NCBI RefSeq assembly: GCF_013155125.1
Contig: NZ_CP053564.1
Location: forward strand, 1,557,501-1,621,500
Length of the DNA stretch: 64,000 nt
Source of the DNA: Pseudonocardia broussonetiae
Lineage (GTDB): Bacteria; Actinomycetota; Actinomycetes; Mycobacteriales; Pseudonocardiaceae
Direction: 5' to 3'
Positions 26,810 to 37,900 of the stretch are shown piece by piece (position 1 is the first letter of the stretch; every line of letters starts with the position of its first letter). The notes under the pieces are model-generated. The model made no database searches. It was not told the origin of the DNA and saw nothing but the letters and a program-made list of their open reading frames with translations. A program made the position numbers and the translations under genes.

Positions 26810-29800
26810 GAAGGGGGTCCATCATCCGAGCCGCGGAGGTCGTCCTCGGCCGCCTGGCGCAGCAATTCTCTCCTGACCAGCTCGGCCTGGTCGGCGAGCC
26901 GGGGCGAGTGGAAGACGTCACCGACGCCGAGGTCGACACCCATGCGGTCACGCAGGTCGGCGACCAGCATCACGGCATGGAGCGAGTGCCCTCCGAGCTC
27001 GAAGAAGTCCGACTCCAGTGCCACCACCTCAACCCGCAAATGGGTCCGCCAGAGAGCCGCCAGCTCACGTTGCACCAGCGTCCTGGGTTCACCGCCGCGT
27101 GTCGGGCTCTTCAGTGGCGTGCCTAGATCACGCAGCCCAGCGTAGTCAACCTTGCCCGATGGTGTCAGGGGCAGCGTCGCGACGACGGCGAAGGATGTCG
27201 GTACCGCAGCAGCCGGAAGGGCGTCGATCACGGCCTGCCGCATGGCGGCGACCTCCACGGCCCTGTCGCCGTCCGGCGCGACCACGAAGGCGGTCAGGCC
27301 GCGCTCGTCCGGAACCACCACAGCCCGCGCGACCCCGGGCAACGACCCGAGCGCCGCCTCGATCTCGGCGCTCTCCAGCCGCACGCCGCGGACCTTGAAC
27401 TGGCGGTCACGCCGACCCCGACAGTGCAACGATCCGTCGAAGTCCAGCACTCCGAGGTCACCGGTACGAAACCAGCGGGACTCTTCCTCGTGCACATCCG
27501 GCGCCTCGTGCACATCCGGAGATGTCAGGTAGCCGACACTCATCGGAACTCCGCCGACCGCGACCTCACCCGTGATTCCGGTCGGCACGGCGTGTCCCCA
27601 GGGGTCCATCACCATGACCGTGCACCCGTCGATGGGCACACCGACCGGCGCCGTGACACCTTCTTCGTCACCTCGGACCCAGTGCGCGGTGGCATCGGCG
27701 GTCACTTCGGTGCAACCGTACAAGTTGATGATCTGGGCCGACGGAAAGTATGCACGGAGCCGGCGTACCAGCGCCAAGGACAGCGGCTCCCCGCTGAGCT
27801 GCCAGCAGTTCAACGACGGGACTCGTGTTCGAAGGTCCTCCCCACTTTCCAGGAACTGTTCCAGCAGGGTCGGCACCATGGTGACGCGCGTGGCGCCGGC
27901 CCTCTCTAGGTGCTTGAGCAGTTCGACCGGCGACCTGTCCTCTTCGGGAACAAGGTAACTCGTTGCGCCACCCAGCAGCCCGCCGAGCATCTCGGCAATC
28001 GCGTCGACGAACGCCGCCGGCGTCCTCACCGCCAGCACGTCACGAGCGGTCAAGGGCGCACATCGCCAGCCCCACCGGAGCCGGTTGAGAATGGACCGGT
28101 GTGAGAGCAGAACCCCTTTCGGGGTACCTGTCGAGCCAGAGGTGAACACGATGTAGGCGGGGTCGTCTGGTTGGCGCTCGGCACGGATCTCCGCCGCCGG
28201 CGGCACGCACTGGTCGGTACACACCGTGTCGGCGACGAGTGTGGTCACGACGTCGGCGAGATCCGACGCGGCCGTTGTCACGACCAGCCGGCAGCGCGAG
28301 TTGCTGATCATGTGCCGCCGCCGGGCCAGCGGCAGCGCGGGATCGATGGGCAGGCAAACGCCACCCAGCAGGAGGACACCGAGGTGGGCGACCGCGGTTG
28401 CGGCCGACCGGGGGAGTTGGATGCCGATGACATCGCCCGGCTCGGCACCCGCGCTGCGCAGCGCGTCCACAAGCCTTTCGGCCATCTCCCGTACCTGCGT
28501 GAACGTCCACGCCCCGTCCGGAGTGCGGACCGCTACGCGGAGCGGGTGTTCTCCAGCCGTTCGGAGGAACACGGGACCGAGCGCCCCACCCGGCCCGGCC
28601 GGCTCCCCGTCGACCACCGCCTGCTGGCTTCTCGTCGCCAGGCCGATGTGCTCGTGTGACCCATAGGGGGTCAGGGCGAGTTCGGACACCGCCACTCGGT
28701 ACATGCTCGCGATGGCCTGTCGCTGATCCAACCGGACTTCGGTTCCGAAGAACTCGAGTGACAGGGTCAGCGCGTCACCGCGGGCCATGAATTGTGCGGT
28801 GAGCGGAAAATAGGTCTGGTCGGTAGCCCGCCGGTCCAGAATCCGGAGCTCATCCGTACGCGCACGGTTCTCGTACGAACGAAAGCGTGTATAGTTGAAC
28901 AAGGCATGAACCTGACCGACCATTCCTTGTCGTCGCACTTCGGAGAACGGAAATCCGCGGTGCGGCATCATACGCTTTTCCAGGTCATGCAACCGCTGTG
29001 CCAGATCGAGCCACGAGCCATGTCCGACGCTCACCGGAAAAGCGTTTGCATTGATGAACATGCCGACCCCGTCAACACCGCCGGGGGTGGCCGGACGTTC
29101 GCTGTTCAGCACGGCGGTGACAACTTCGCGCTGATGTGAAAGAACTGCCAGAACCCGAGTGTGGGCTGCCAGTAAGAGGGCCTTCGTCGGTAGTCCGGTT
29201 TGCCGGTTCACAGTGTCCAGAGCGTTGGCGATCTCGGTGGGAAAATGTACGTCAATGGAGCTCACAGCGGCAGGGTCGGCCTCCGCTGCCAGCCCTGGAA
29301 TCGAGGTGTCGGGCGCACCTTGTAGCAGTTCTCGCCAGGCCTGCGCGGATCTAGTCAACGCTACCTGTTCCTGCCTGAGGAAAGTCGGCCACACGTCCAC
29401 GACTGCCTCGGGAACGCTTAACCCAAGGTACCGGTCGAGTAGCTCGGTGAGGAAGGTGGCGACGCTCATCCCGTCGAGGAAAGGTTCTGAGAGGGTGAGC
29501 CTGAAATCGGCGTCGCCCAGGACGTGGACGGTGACGCGCAGCAGCGGCGGCTGATACCAGTCGAACGTGCGAGCCCACTCCGCGGCGAACCACCCGTCGA
29601 AGTCCTGTTGCTGCCGGGCACTGCCGCGCCCCCGCAGATCCTGGACGTCGACAGGGATGGACACGTCGCGATGTACCACCTGGATCGGTTCTTCGGCCGC
29701 GCCCATACGCCATAGTGAGCTGCGCAGCACGGGATGACGCCGTAGCGTTTCCGCGCAGGCACGCCCGAATCGGCCGGCGTCGAACTCGCCACCGAGGCGC

Positions 29801-32800
29801 AGGCTCGTCAGATAAGGCCGGTAACGGCCCGGTCGGCTCGACTCTACAACCAGTCCGCGCAGCGCTGCGGACAGCGGATATGCATCCTCTACCGTCTCCG
29901 GCAGCTGTGCGTGCACGTGAGCATCGACGAGCGAAAACGGGTCCGGAGGGGGTTCGTCCCGGCCCGAGCTCCGGCCGACGACGGCTGCCAGCTGGCGAGC
30001 CGTGGGATGGAGGAACACGTCTTCCACCGACAATGCCAGCCCTACGGAGCGGGCCTGGGCCACCACTTCGAGACTCCGGATGGAGTCACCGCCGCATGCG
30101 AAGAAGGAGTCATCGATCCCGAGGTCAGCTCGCTGCACGACCGTCCGCATGATATGCAGCAGCAGCTGCGACACCTCGTTCGGCGGTGCAGTCCGCGTGT
30201 CCGACAGCGTTCCCGATTCGGCCCGGGTACCGGCTTCGGTGGTGATCCGAGCGTCCTCGTCGAGGAGGCGCGCGTAATCCATCTTGCCGGACGTCGACGT
30301 CGGAAGTGATTCCACCATATGGAAACGCGACGGAACCATGTACTCGGGCAGGAAGGTGGTGAGCTGCGCAGCGATCACCCGGGCATCCGCAACCCGGGGA
30401 CCTCGCGACACTGTTGTGGACCCCACCTCGGCGTGCACGAAAGCGACCAGTTCCCTGGCGCCGTTGCGCTCGGGTGCGATCACCGCGGCCTGTCGGACCC
30501 CGTCGATCCGTTCGAGGGCAACTTCGATCTCACCGGGTTCGATTCGGTAGCCGCGGATCTTGATCTGCCGATCCACTCGGCCGATATACTCGAGCACACC
30601 GTCTCGACGCATCAGGCCCAGATCACCGGTTCGGTAGAACCGCTCGTCCGATCCTGCGAGATGGGGGCCGAACCGCTCGGCCGTCAGCTGCTCCTGCCCC
30701 AGGTAGCCGGCAGCCAGCTGAATGCCACCGAGATGGAGCTCACCGATGGCTCCCGGCGGTTGCGGACGGCCGGCTCGGTTCAGGACATGGACGCGGGTTC
30801 CGGGCGTCGGGAGCCCGATCGGGACCGCCGCACCGATGTTCTCCGGCCGGCAGGTGAATGACGTGACGTCGATAGCCGCCTCGGTGGGGCCATACAGGTT
30901 GTGGACCTCCGCGGGGCAGCTCGTCAGCAGCTCGCCGGCCAGCGAGCTCTTCAGTGACTCGCCGCTGAGGATGACGTGCCTGAGCGGGAGCGGCTCCCGT
31001 GCCTGGCCGGCCGCGAGAAACGCCGCGAGCATCGACGGGACGAAGTGCACGACCGTCACTCCCGCTCGACGGATGAGGTTGCCCAGGTACTCGGGGTCCC
31101 GGTGCCCGCCCGGCCTGGCGACCACCATCCGAGCACCGGCCACGAGCGGCCAGATCAGTTCCCAGACGGACACGTCGAAGGAGATGGGTGTCTTGTGCAG
31201 CACACTGTCGCCGGGCCCGATGGCGTAGTAGTCCTGCATCCAGGCGATTCGGTTCACCAGGCCGGCCTGCGTGTTCCCGACAGCCTTCGGCGTGCCGGTG
31301 GAGCCGGATGTGTAGAGCACGTACGCCAGGTCGGTGGCAGCCGGTGTCCGCGGCGGCGTGTCCGGTCTCCCACCTTCCCGCACAGCGTCCGCGACTGTCA
31401 CGAAGGCCCACGAGCCGTTGTGCTCATCCTGTTTCCTGGACCGGTGGACGCCGGACGGCTCCGAGTCGGTCAGCACGACCACCGGATCCGCGTTTGCGAT
31501 CATGATGTCCTGGCGGCCCGCGGGTAGTTCCGCGTCGACCAGGACGACGGCAGCGCCGGCGAGCAGAACTCCGGCAACGGCGACGACGAGATCCAGTGAG
31601 CGCGGAGTACGCACCGCAACGACATGGCCTGCACAAGCGCCCCGCGCGGCGAGGTAGTCGGCCACCCGGTGGGCGCGCAGCCGTAGTTCCCCGAAGGTCA
31701 GATGGTGGTCGGCGAATGCGACGGCCACGTTGTCCGAGGGCGCGACGGCGAGGCGGTCCGCGAGCAGGGCAGCCACCGTCCCGTAGGCCGTCGACGGGGC
31801 ACCGGTCCCGAGCTCGAGGACGCGCGCAGACTCCTGTGCCGTCATCACCTCGAGTGTTGCTGCCGGCGTGTCCGGATCTGCGGTCAAGGACCGGAGGATC
31901 TGGACGTAGTGCCACAACAGCTGATCGATGCCCTCGACGTCGAAGAGGTCCGCGGGACACCGCAGGGCAACGTGTGTGTCGCCACCCTTGCACACGTAGA
32001 TTCGCAACTCCGCGTCCAGCCAGGCGAAACGCAGCGGGACGATCGCCGGCGTCGCCGTGAGATCTTCCGCTATGATCTCCGGGCCAAGATCTATGTAGCT
32101 GAGGAAGCACTGAAAGAACGGGTTCCCGGCGCGCGAACCATATTCGGGTAGCAGCTGCAGCACGTCTTCGAGATGAGCCTTCTCACAGCGGACCGCGTCA
32201 ACGAGGTCGGTGCGGACCTGGGTGATGGCGCCCCGCCCGGTCCGGTCGCTCCCGTCGAGTCTGCTCACCAACGTCTGAGCATGCAGACCCACGCTCTCGC
32301 GCCGCGCGGCGGAGCGGTTCCCGGTCATGAAGCCGACGAGAGTCTGATCCTGACCGCTGTACCGCTGGACAAGCAGGTGCAGGGCCGTGAGGTGGACGAC
32401 GAAAGGACTGGCCCGGCAGCTGCGCGCAAGACGGGCGACGCCCTCGATGAGGTCGTCGTCGACGACGGCTTGGCACCAGTTGGCCCGCGGTGACGTGTGG
32501 CCCGCGCGGCTTCCTGTCGGCCGGAACGTGCTTCCGGGTGGGGACCCGGCCAACCTCCGCGCCGTGGTTGCGGCGTCAGCGGCCCGCTGCTCGGCGCTCC
32601 CGTCCTCGGCCTGCTCGCCGGCGAGATCGACCTGAAGACCGTCTCCGCAACTGCCGGCCGCGCCGGCCTCCGGGTACCGGCCGGCCGCGTAGAGCCGCAT
32701 GAGGTCTCGTCTGATTATCCGGGACGAGATGGCGTCACCGAGGAGATGGTGGTAGGCGACGACGAGGAGGTGCTCGTCCGCGGAGAGCCGGATGAGCACG

Positions 32801-33162
32801 GGTCGGAGCAGCGGGCCACCGGCGACCTCGAACGGCGTCGCGACGGCGGTCTCGGCGATGCGCTGTGCCTCTGCCTTCCGCATCGCTCGGGTGCGACCCT
32901 CGGCATCCACCCGCTCGGCCTGGGGCCGTGTCCGGACGGCGCTCAGCCAGGGGCGGCCATCGGCATCGGGAGCAACCCCCATGCCGAGCAGCGGGTGCAA
33001 CCGGACGAGCGCCTCCAGGGCGGCGTCCAGCCGATCACGGTCGAGGGGGCCGGTCAGCCAACTGCTCGACTCGATGACATAGGTCGCCGCTGCGTCGCCA
33101 CGCTGCTCGGCGAACCAGATTCGCCGCTGGGCGAGGCTCAACCCGTGGGCTTCGCCGGTCAC
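26806..33162 (-). CDS. Dimodular NRPS C-A-PCP-C-A-PCP
   Basis: A 2118-residue synthetase from GTG 33162, overlapping the ACP stop by 4 bp. C1 (~5-430) has HHLLGDA at 138-144. A1 (~455-960) has YTSGSTGTPK near 617, and FDVSVWE with the later contact residues gives the code D-V-W-H-I-S-L-I-D, the known serine pattern. PCP1 has CGGDS near 1022. C2 (~1090-1500) has SEPFLDG near 1226 in place of HHxxxDG, so both histidines are absent. A2 (~1530-2010) has FVDAIAE near 1720; its code V-D-A-T-Q-S-L-A-D lacks Asp235 and resembles beta-alanine-type codes. PCP2 has GGHSL near 2057. There is no epimerase or release domain. C1 at the N-terminus implies an acyl starter from a separate carrier. Confidence 0.92.
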   Translation of the reverse strand: MTGEAHGLSLAQRRIWFAEQRGDAAATYVIESSSWLTGPLDRDRLDAALEALVRLHPLLGMGVAPDADGRPWLSAVRTRPQAERVDAEGRTRAMRKAEAQRIAETAVATPFEVAGGPLLRPVLIRLSADEHLLVVAYHHLLGDAISSRIIRRDLMRLYAAGRYPEAGAAGSCGDGLQVDLAGEQAEDGSAEQRAADAATTARRLAGSPPGSTFRPTGSRAGHTSPRANWCQAVVDDDLIEGVARLARSCRASPFVVHLTALHLLVQRYSGQDQTLVGFMTGNRSAARRESVGLHAQTLVSRLDGSDRTGRGAITQVRTDLVDAVRCEKAHLEDVLQLLPEYGSRAGNPFFQCFLSYIDLGPEIIAEDLTATPAIVPLRFAWLDAELRIYVCKGGDTHVALRCPADLFDVEGIDQLLWHYVQILRSLTADPDTPAATLEVMTAQESARVLELGTGAPSTAYGTVAALLADRLAVAPSDNVAVAFADHHLTFGELRLRAHRVADYLAARGACAGHVVAVRTPRSLDLVVAVAGVLLAGAAVVLVDAELPAGRQDIMIANADPVVVLTDSEPSGVHRSRKQDEHNGSWAFVTVADAVREGGRPDTPPRTPAATDLAYVLYTSGSTGTPKAVGNTQAGLVNRIAWMQDYYAIGPGDSVLHKTPISFDVSVWELIWPLVAGARMVVARPGGHRDPEYLGNLIRRAGVTVVHFVPSMLAAFLAAGQAREPLPLRHVILSGESLKSSLAGELLTSCPAEVHNLYGPTEAAIDVTSFTCRPENIGAAVPIGLPTPGTRVHVLNRAGRPQPPGAIGELHLGGIQLAAGYLGQEQLTAERFGPHLAGSDERFYRTGDLGLMRRDGVLEYIGRVDRQIKIRGYRIEPGEIEVALERIDGVRQAAVIAPERNGARELVAFVHAEVGSTTVSRGPRVADARVIAAQLTTFLPEYMVPSRFHMVESLPTSTSGKMDYARLLDEDARITTEAGTRAESGTLSDTRTAPPNEVSQLLLHIMRTVVQRADLGIDDSFFACGGDSIRSLEVVAQARSVGLALSVEDVFLHPTARQLAAVVGRSSGRDEPPPDPFSLVDAHVHAQLPETVEDAYPLSAALRGLVVESSRPGRYRPYLTSLRLGGEFDAGRFGRACAETLRRHPVLRSSLWRMGAAEEPIQVVHRDVSIPVDVQDLRGRGSARQQQDFDGWFAAEWARTFDWYQPPLLRVTVHVLGDADFRLTLSEPFLDGMSVATFLTELLDRYLGLSVPEAVVDVWPTFLRQEQVALTRSAQAWRELLQGAPDTSIPGLAAEADPAAVSSIDVHFPTEIANALDTVNRQTGLPTKALLLAAHTRVLAVLSHQREVVTAVLNSERPATPGGVDGVGMFINANAFPVSVGHGSWLDLAQRLHDLEKRMMPHRGFPFSEVRRQGMVGQVHALFNYTRFRSYENRARTDELRILDRRATDQTYFPLTAQFMARGDALTLSLEFFGTEVRLDQRQAIASMYRVAVSELALTPYGSHEHIGLATRSQQAVVDGEPAGPGGALGPVFLRTAGEHPLRVAVRTPDGAWTFTQVREMAERLVDALRSAGAEPGDVIGIQLPRSAATAVAHLGVLLLGGVCLPIDPALPLARRRHMISNSRCRLVVTTAASDLADVVTTLVADTVCTDQCVPPAAEIRAERQPDDPAYIVFTSGSTGTPKGVLLSHRSILNRLRWGWRCAPLTARDVLAVRTPAAFVDAIAEMLGGLLGGATSYLVPEEDRSPVELLKHLERAGATRVTMVPTLLEQFLESGEDLRTRVPSLNCWQLSGEPLSLALVRRLRAYFPSAQIINLYGCTEVTADATAHWVRGDEEGVTAPVGVPIDGCTVMVMDPWGHAVPTGITGEVAVGGVPMSVGYLTSPDVHEAPDVHEEESRWFRTGDLGVLDFDGSLHCRGRRDRQFKVRGVRLESAEIEAALGSLPGVARAVVVPDERGLTAFVVAPDGDRAVEVAAMRQAVIDALPAAAVPTSFAVVATLPLTPSGKVDYAGLRDLGTPLKSPTRGGEPRTLVQRELAALWRTHLRVEVVALESDFFELGGHSLHAVMLVADLRDRMGVDLGVGDVFHSPRLADQAELVRRELLRQAAEDDLRGSDDGPPS

Positions 33163-33446
33163 GACACCGGCCCCGACTGCTGCCGCGCGCGGACGAGGAT
33201 GCCCGCTATGCCGTCAACTGTTGTGAAGTTCCGACCGAACAGATCTTCATCCGCCAGTACCAGTAGGAATGTGGACTCTACGAACTCTATCAACCTGATG
33301 ACGCCCAGCGAGTCGAGATAACCGCTCTCGAAGAGATCGACATCACGATCGAATCCCCTGTCGTCGGGGGCGATGCGGCCAACCTCTCGAACGAAGGCCT
33401 CGATCTGGCCCGCGATCTGCTCGTGTTCTATCGGTCGGACAGTCAT
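33159..33446 (-). CDS. Stand-alone acyl carrier protein
   Basis: A 95-residue ACP from ATG 33446. The attachment serine is in LFESGYLDSLGVIRLIEFVE at about residue 46, and the DSL form is ACP-like rather than PCP-like. It overlaps the aminotransferase stop (ATGA) and the NRPS start (GTGA), so it is made in step with the NRPS and probably presents the starter unit to C1. It may receive its acyl group from the AMP ligase encoded at 24221-25780 (inference). Confidence 0.85.
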   Translation of the reverse strand: MTVRPIEHEQIAGQIEAFVREVGRIAPDDRGFDRDVDLFESGYLDSLGVIRLIEFVESTFLLVLADEDLFGRNFTTVDGIAGILVRARQQSGPVS

Positions 33447-34636
33447 GACGTCCCCCTGGTGGGGCCACGAGACTCCGTCACGTGGTGAATCCGGACAAGC
33501 CGCCGCAGGCCTTCGTCCAGCTGTTCGCCTCCGACGTTCAAAGCGATCCGATAGTGGGAGCTGTCATGAAACAGTTCGGAAGGTAAGATCAGAACTCCCT
33601 CCGCCGCAGCCGCCTCGGCGAACTCACTGTCGGTCAAACCGAGGGGACAACGTACATAGACAAACGCGGTGGCCGTCGCGTCGACAACGTCGGCGCCGCC
33701 CGACCTCAGCAACTGACGAGCACGGTCCTGATCCGCGGCCAGGCTGCCCATGGCTGGACGGTGGCCCGCCAGTTCGGCCATGACCTGCTGCATGACGACG
33801 GTCGGGGCGCACGCGCCGTTCGCGCGGAGTGCGCGGACCGCGTCGCGCTGGACCGATTCTCGCTGCTGGAAACGTGGTGATATCGCGAGGTAACCGGTGC
33901 GTTGACCCTGTAGGGACCAAGCCTTGCCGAGTGAGTAGAAACTCACGACGTTGTCATAGAAGTGAACCGGGCTGACGAACTCGCCGGCCCACGTCTGGTC
34001 GCGATGCACCTCGTCGCTGAACAAGATCGGCATTCGACCGTCCCGGCGGCCCACGTCCACCAGAGCCTCGGCGAGGGACGCGAGCTCCGCGGCTCCGAGC
34101 ATCACACCCGTCGGGCAGTTCGGCTGGCTGAGGATCACCGCACGGGTTCGCGGACCCCACGCCCGGGTGAGCGCGGCCAGGTCAGGCGATCCTCCCGCGT
34201 ACCGGACGAATTGCCAGCCCACGCCCAGCTGGCGCAGGTAGAGGGGGTAGTCCATCCACCCGGGTGTGAGGACGAGCGCCTCGTCACCCGGCTCGAGCAG
34301 CGCCGCGAAGCCGGTGGCCAGCGCCGCGGCCCCGCCCGGCGTGAAAACAATGTCACGGTAGTTATAGGGCACACACGTCATCTGCGACAATACTCCCGCG
34401 ACCTTCCGCCGTAAGATCGTCGAGCCGCCGAGAGGCGTGTACTGCAGTTCATCCGCCGTGAGGCGGCCGGCTACCGCGCCGAGCAGATCGACCGCGCGTC
34501 CGTCTCGTCGGACACGCGGATTCGGAAAGGAAAGGTCGATCGCATGCGAGCCATGCCGCCGGAGGGTGGCCGCATGGAGGCTGGTGAACTGCTCGAGTGG
34601 GCGCAGCAGTGGCTCAAGTCCGCGTTTTTCCGACAT
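33443..34636 (-). CDS. Class I/II PLP aminotransferase
   Basis: About 397 residues if started at ATG 34636 (MSEKRGLEPLL). A GTG at 34702 gives 22 more and no ribosome binding site clearly decides. The fold-type I landmarks are FTPGGAAALATGFAALL, ILSQPNCPTGVML, DEVHRDQTW and the PLP lysine in FYSLGKAWSLQGQRTGYLA. It heads a four-gene leftward operon (aminotransferase-ACP-NRPS-monooxygenase) in which each junction is a 4-bp overlap or less. It may supply a nonstandard amino acid to the NRPS, such as the residue chosen by the second A domain or an aryl amino acid. Confidence 0.85.
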   Translation of the reverse strand: MSEKRGLEPLLRPLEQFTSLHAATLRRHGSHAIDLSFPNPRVRRDGRAVDLLGAVAGRLTADELQYTPLGGSTILRRKVAGVLSQMTCVPYNYRDIVFTPGGAAALATGFAALLEPGDEALVLTPGWMDYPLYLRQLGVGWQFVRYAGGSPDLAALTRAWGPRTRAVILSQPNCPTGVMLGAAELASLAEALVDVGRRDGRMPILFSDEVHRDQTWAGEFVSPVHFYDNVVSFYSLGKAWSLQGQRTGYLAISPRFQQRESVQRDAVRALRANGACAPTVVMQQVMAELAGHRPAMGSLAADQDRARQLLRSGGADVVDATATAFVYVRCPLGLTDSEFAEAAAAEGVLILPSELFHDSSHYRIALNVGGEQLDEGLRRLVRIHHVTESRGPTRGTS

Positions 34637-34935
34637 GCTGCGGCGCTGCGATCCGGACACCTCGTCGGTGGAGCTCAGTTCGCCCGCCCTCCCACCCTGC
34701 ACCCATTTTAGACGTTTGTCTCGTGATCAGGAACTGCGCGCCGGCCGCGCAACAACCCTGCGCCGCTGACGCCCGGGCTAGGGGTATCGGGCCCACTTAT
34801 GAAGTGTAGGACAGACACCGAGCTTCAACAATCCCACTCGGGCGCCGAATTTTGCACCACTTGCCCTCGGGTCGAGCTCCATCCATGATGGGCCTGATCC
34901 GGGCTGGGAGAGGCCGAGCAGCGGGGGAGGTCGTT

Positions 34936-37900
34936 GTGACGCTGGAAGATGATCTCGCGGATCAGTACCTGGAACGGATCCTCGCTGGCCGCCGCGCCGC
35001 GGCCGACGAATCCAGCGATGTCCGGCGTGGAGCCGTCACTTCGGCACAGGCGCGGATGTTCTTTTTGGACAAGGTCGAGGCAGACCCCAGCCGATACCAC
35101 GTCGCCGAGACGTTCCGCGTGCATGGCGCCCTCGACCGGCGTGCCCTCGAACGGTCCCTCGCCGTGCTGGTAGGCCGGCACAGCAGCCTGCGGTCCGGTT
35201 TCACCGACGGTGCTGGCCTGCGCCGGGCTGTGGTGGACGACGCCGTGGTCATGATCGAGGATCTACAGGTTGCGGACACATCCGACGAGACCGCGGTCGA
35301 GGCAGCTCTACTCGGTTTCTTCCGGCGGCCTTTCGATCTTGCGGTGCCTCCGCTCGCCCGTGCCGCACTGTTGCACATCACCGAGCGCGACCATCTGCTG
35401 TGCATGGTTTACCACCACATTATCTGTGACGGCTCCGCCATTGGTGTTCTGAATCGGGAACTGGGACTCGTGTACTCAGCACTTGCCCGGGACGGAAGAC
35501 CACCGGTGTTGCCGCCGGCAGTCGATCCCGACGTCCTGCCCGCCCGGGAACACGCCTATCTCCGTTCGCCTGCCGCCACCGAGGCTCTCGCCTGGTGGGA
35601 GCATCAACTGCGTGGAAGCGCGAGTGCTCCACTGCCGCTCGTCCGGCAGTTGAGTCCTTCGGACGGACCTTCCGCATCGAGCACCGTGCACCTCTCCGCC
35701 GAGACGACGGCGGCGCTGGAGCTGCTGGCGGCTCAGCGACGCACGTCGCTGTACGCGGTCATCTGCGCGAGCGTGGCGGCATGGGTCATCCGGTGTACCG
35801 GCGAGACCGATCTGACCTTCGGCGCGCCCGCGGCCAACCGCACCTCCGCCGACGTGGTCGATCTTGTTGCTCTCACTGTCAACACCATCGCCCTCCGCAT
35901 GAGATGTGCCGAGGTGACCACGTTCGCCGAACTCGTCGAACTCGCTCGCGATACGGTGTCGTCCGGCTTGGACCACCAGAGCATGCCGTTCGAACGCGTG
36001 GTGGAGAGGCTGGCGCCCGACCGTCACGTCGACCTCAACCCATTGTTCCAGATCATGGTTGCCCACCAGAACGTCGACGCACCACTTCCCCAGTTCCCGG
36101 ACGCCACGGTGGAACGGGGCACAAACATCAGCGGAGCGGTACACGTCGATCTCGAGGTGACTACCTGGCGGCGCCCGACCGGCCTGGAGGTTCGGGTGGG
36201 CGGCCATCCCCGCCACTACGACGACGCCACCATCGGTCGGATCATCCGCCAGCTCACGATCCTGTTGGATCACGTGTCCCAACATCCGGAAAGCCTTCTG
36301 GAAGAACTCCCGATCATGCCGCCGGACGAGATTGGAATCATCGCCGGCTGGGAACACGGGCCGGCCGCCGAAGTTGGCGACGCACGCACCGTACCCGCCA
36401 TGTTCACCGCTGCTGCGCGCGTTTATTCGAGCCGGCCGGCCCTCGAAACCTCGGCCGGCAGCGCCTCGTTCGGCGAGTTGGCTGAAATGGCCGACAAGGT
36501 GACTCGACAGCTGACCGGGATGGCTGGGCCAACGCGCATCACGGCTGTCGCCCTGCAGCGTGACATTCCGCTCGTGGCAACGATCCTCGGCATCATGGGC
36601 ACAGGATCCGCGGTTCTGGCGCTCAACCTGCAGGATCCGCCCGCACGTCGTCGACACGTGTTGGAGGACGCCGGGTGCCAGTTGGTGGTGACCGACGACG
36701 TCGACGTGGCGTGGCTGCCCGCCGGCGTCACCGGAATACCGTTCTCGTCCCTCAACGGCGACCAGCCGATCCCCGTTTCGGACGACGCGCGAGTTCCCTC
36801 TCGAGCACCTGTGCCGGAGAACGTCGCCTACGTCATGTACACGTCCGGCTCGAGTGGCCGGCCGAAAGCTGTCCTGGTCGAGCACCGGAACATCGTCAAC
36901 ACACTCTCGGCCTGCGTACGCGCAGAGGATCTGCATGAGGGGGACCTCGGGCTCGTCCTAGCGGCCCACACCTTCGACGTCTTCTATCACGAGCTCTTCA
37001 CTCCGATGTTGTCCGGCGCCTGCGTGTACCTGGTGACTCCGCAGGAACTGTTCGACCATGACGCCATGCTCGGCCTCCTGCAGCGCGCGTCGAGTTTACA
37101 GGCGGTGCCTGGTCTGATGGAGCAGATCATGCAGATCACCGCCGCGCACGGCGCCGGGGTCAACCACAGCCTGCGGCGGCTCATGACCGGCGGCGACACG
37201 GTTCCGCCAGCTCTGCTCAAGGCCATGCGGAAGACTTTCCCCCGGGCGAGGATCTCCATCACCTACGGACCGACGGAAGCGGCGATATTTTGTACTCGCT
37301 ATAACGTTCCGGACACCGGAGAGGTTACCGGGAACCCGCTCGGGCGCCCGCTCCCCGGAGCCTCGATCCGGGTCGCGAACGCCCGCGGAGAGCGTGTACC
37401 GGTCGGGGCCGAGGGGGAAATCTGGATCGGCGGAAACGGGGTCGGTCGTGGCTATCTGAATCGTCCGTCCGAGCACGCCGCGTCCTTCGTCGAACGCGCT
37501 GGGATGCGCTTTTATCGCACAGGCGACCGAGCGCGGTGGCGCACCACCGGCGACCTGGAATTCCTCGGCCGCCGAGATACCCAGGTCAAGGTACGCGGTG
37601 CCCGGATAGAACTCACGGAGATAGCGGCGTTGGCGGCCGGCGCGGCCGGGGTCGGGCAGAGTGTGGTCGTGCCGACCGGGACGACCCTCGCCGAACAGCG
37701 TCTCCTCCTGTATGTGACCCCCGCGGTCGGTGCCATGAGCGGCGAGACCGACGGTCGGCGCGTCGAGAACTGGCGGCACGTTTTCGACGATGCCTACGGC
37801 GGGCGTGTACGTAGCGTCCGGGGTGGCCTCGACTTCACCGGTTGGAGGAGCAGCTTCAGCGGGACGTCGATCGATCTGGACGTCATGCGCGACTGGCTTT

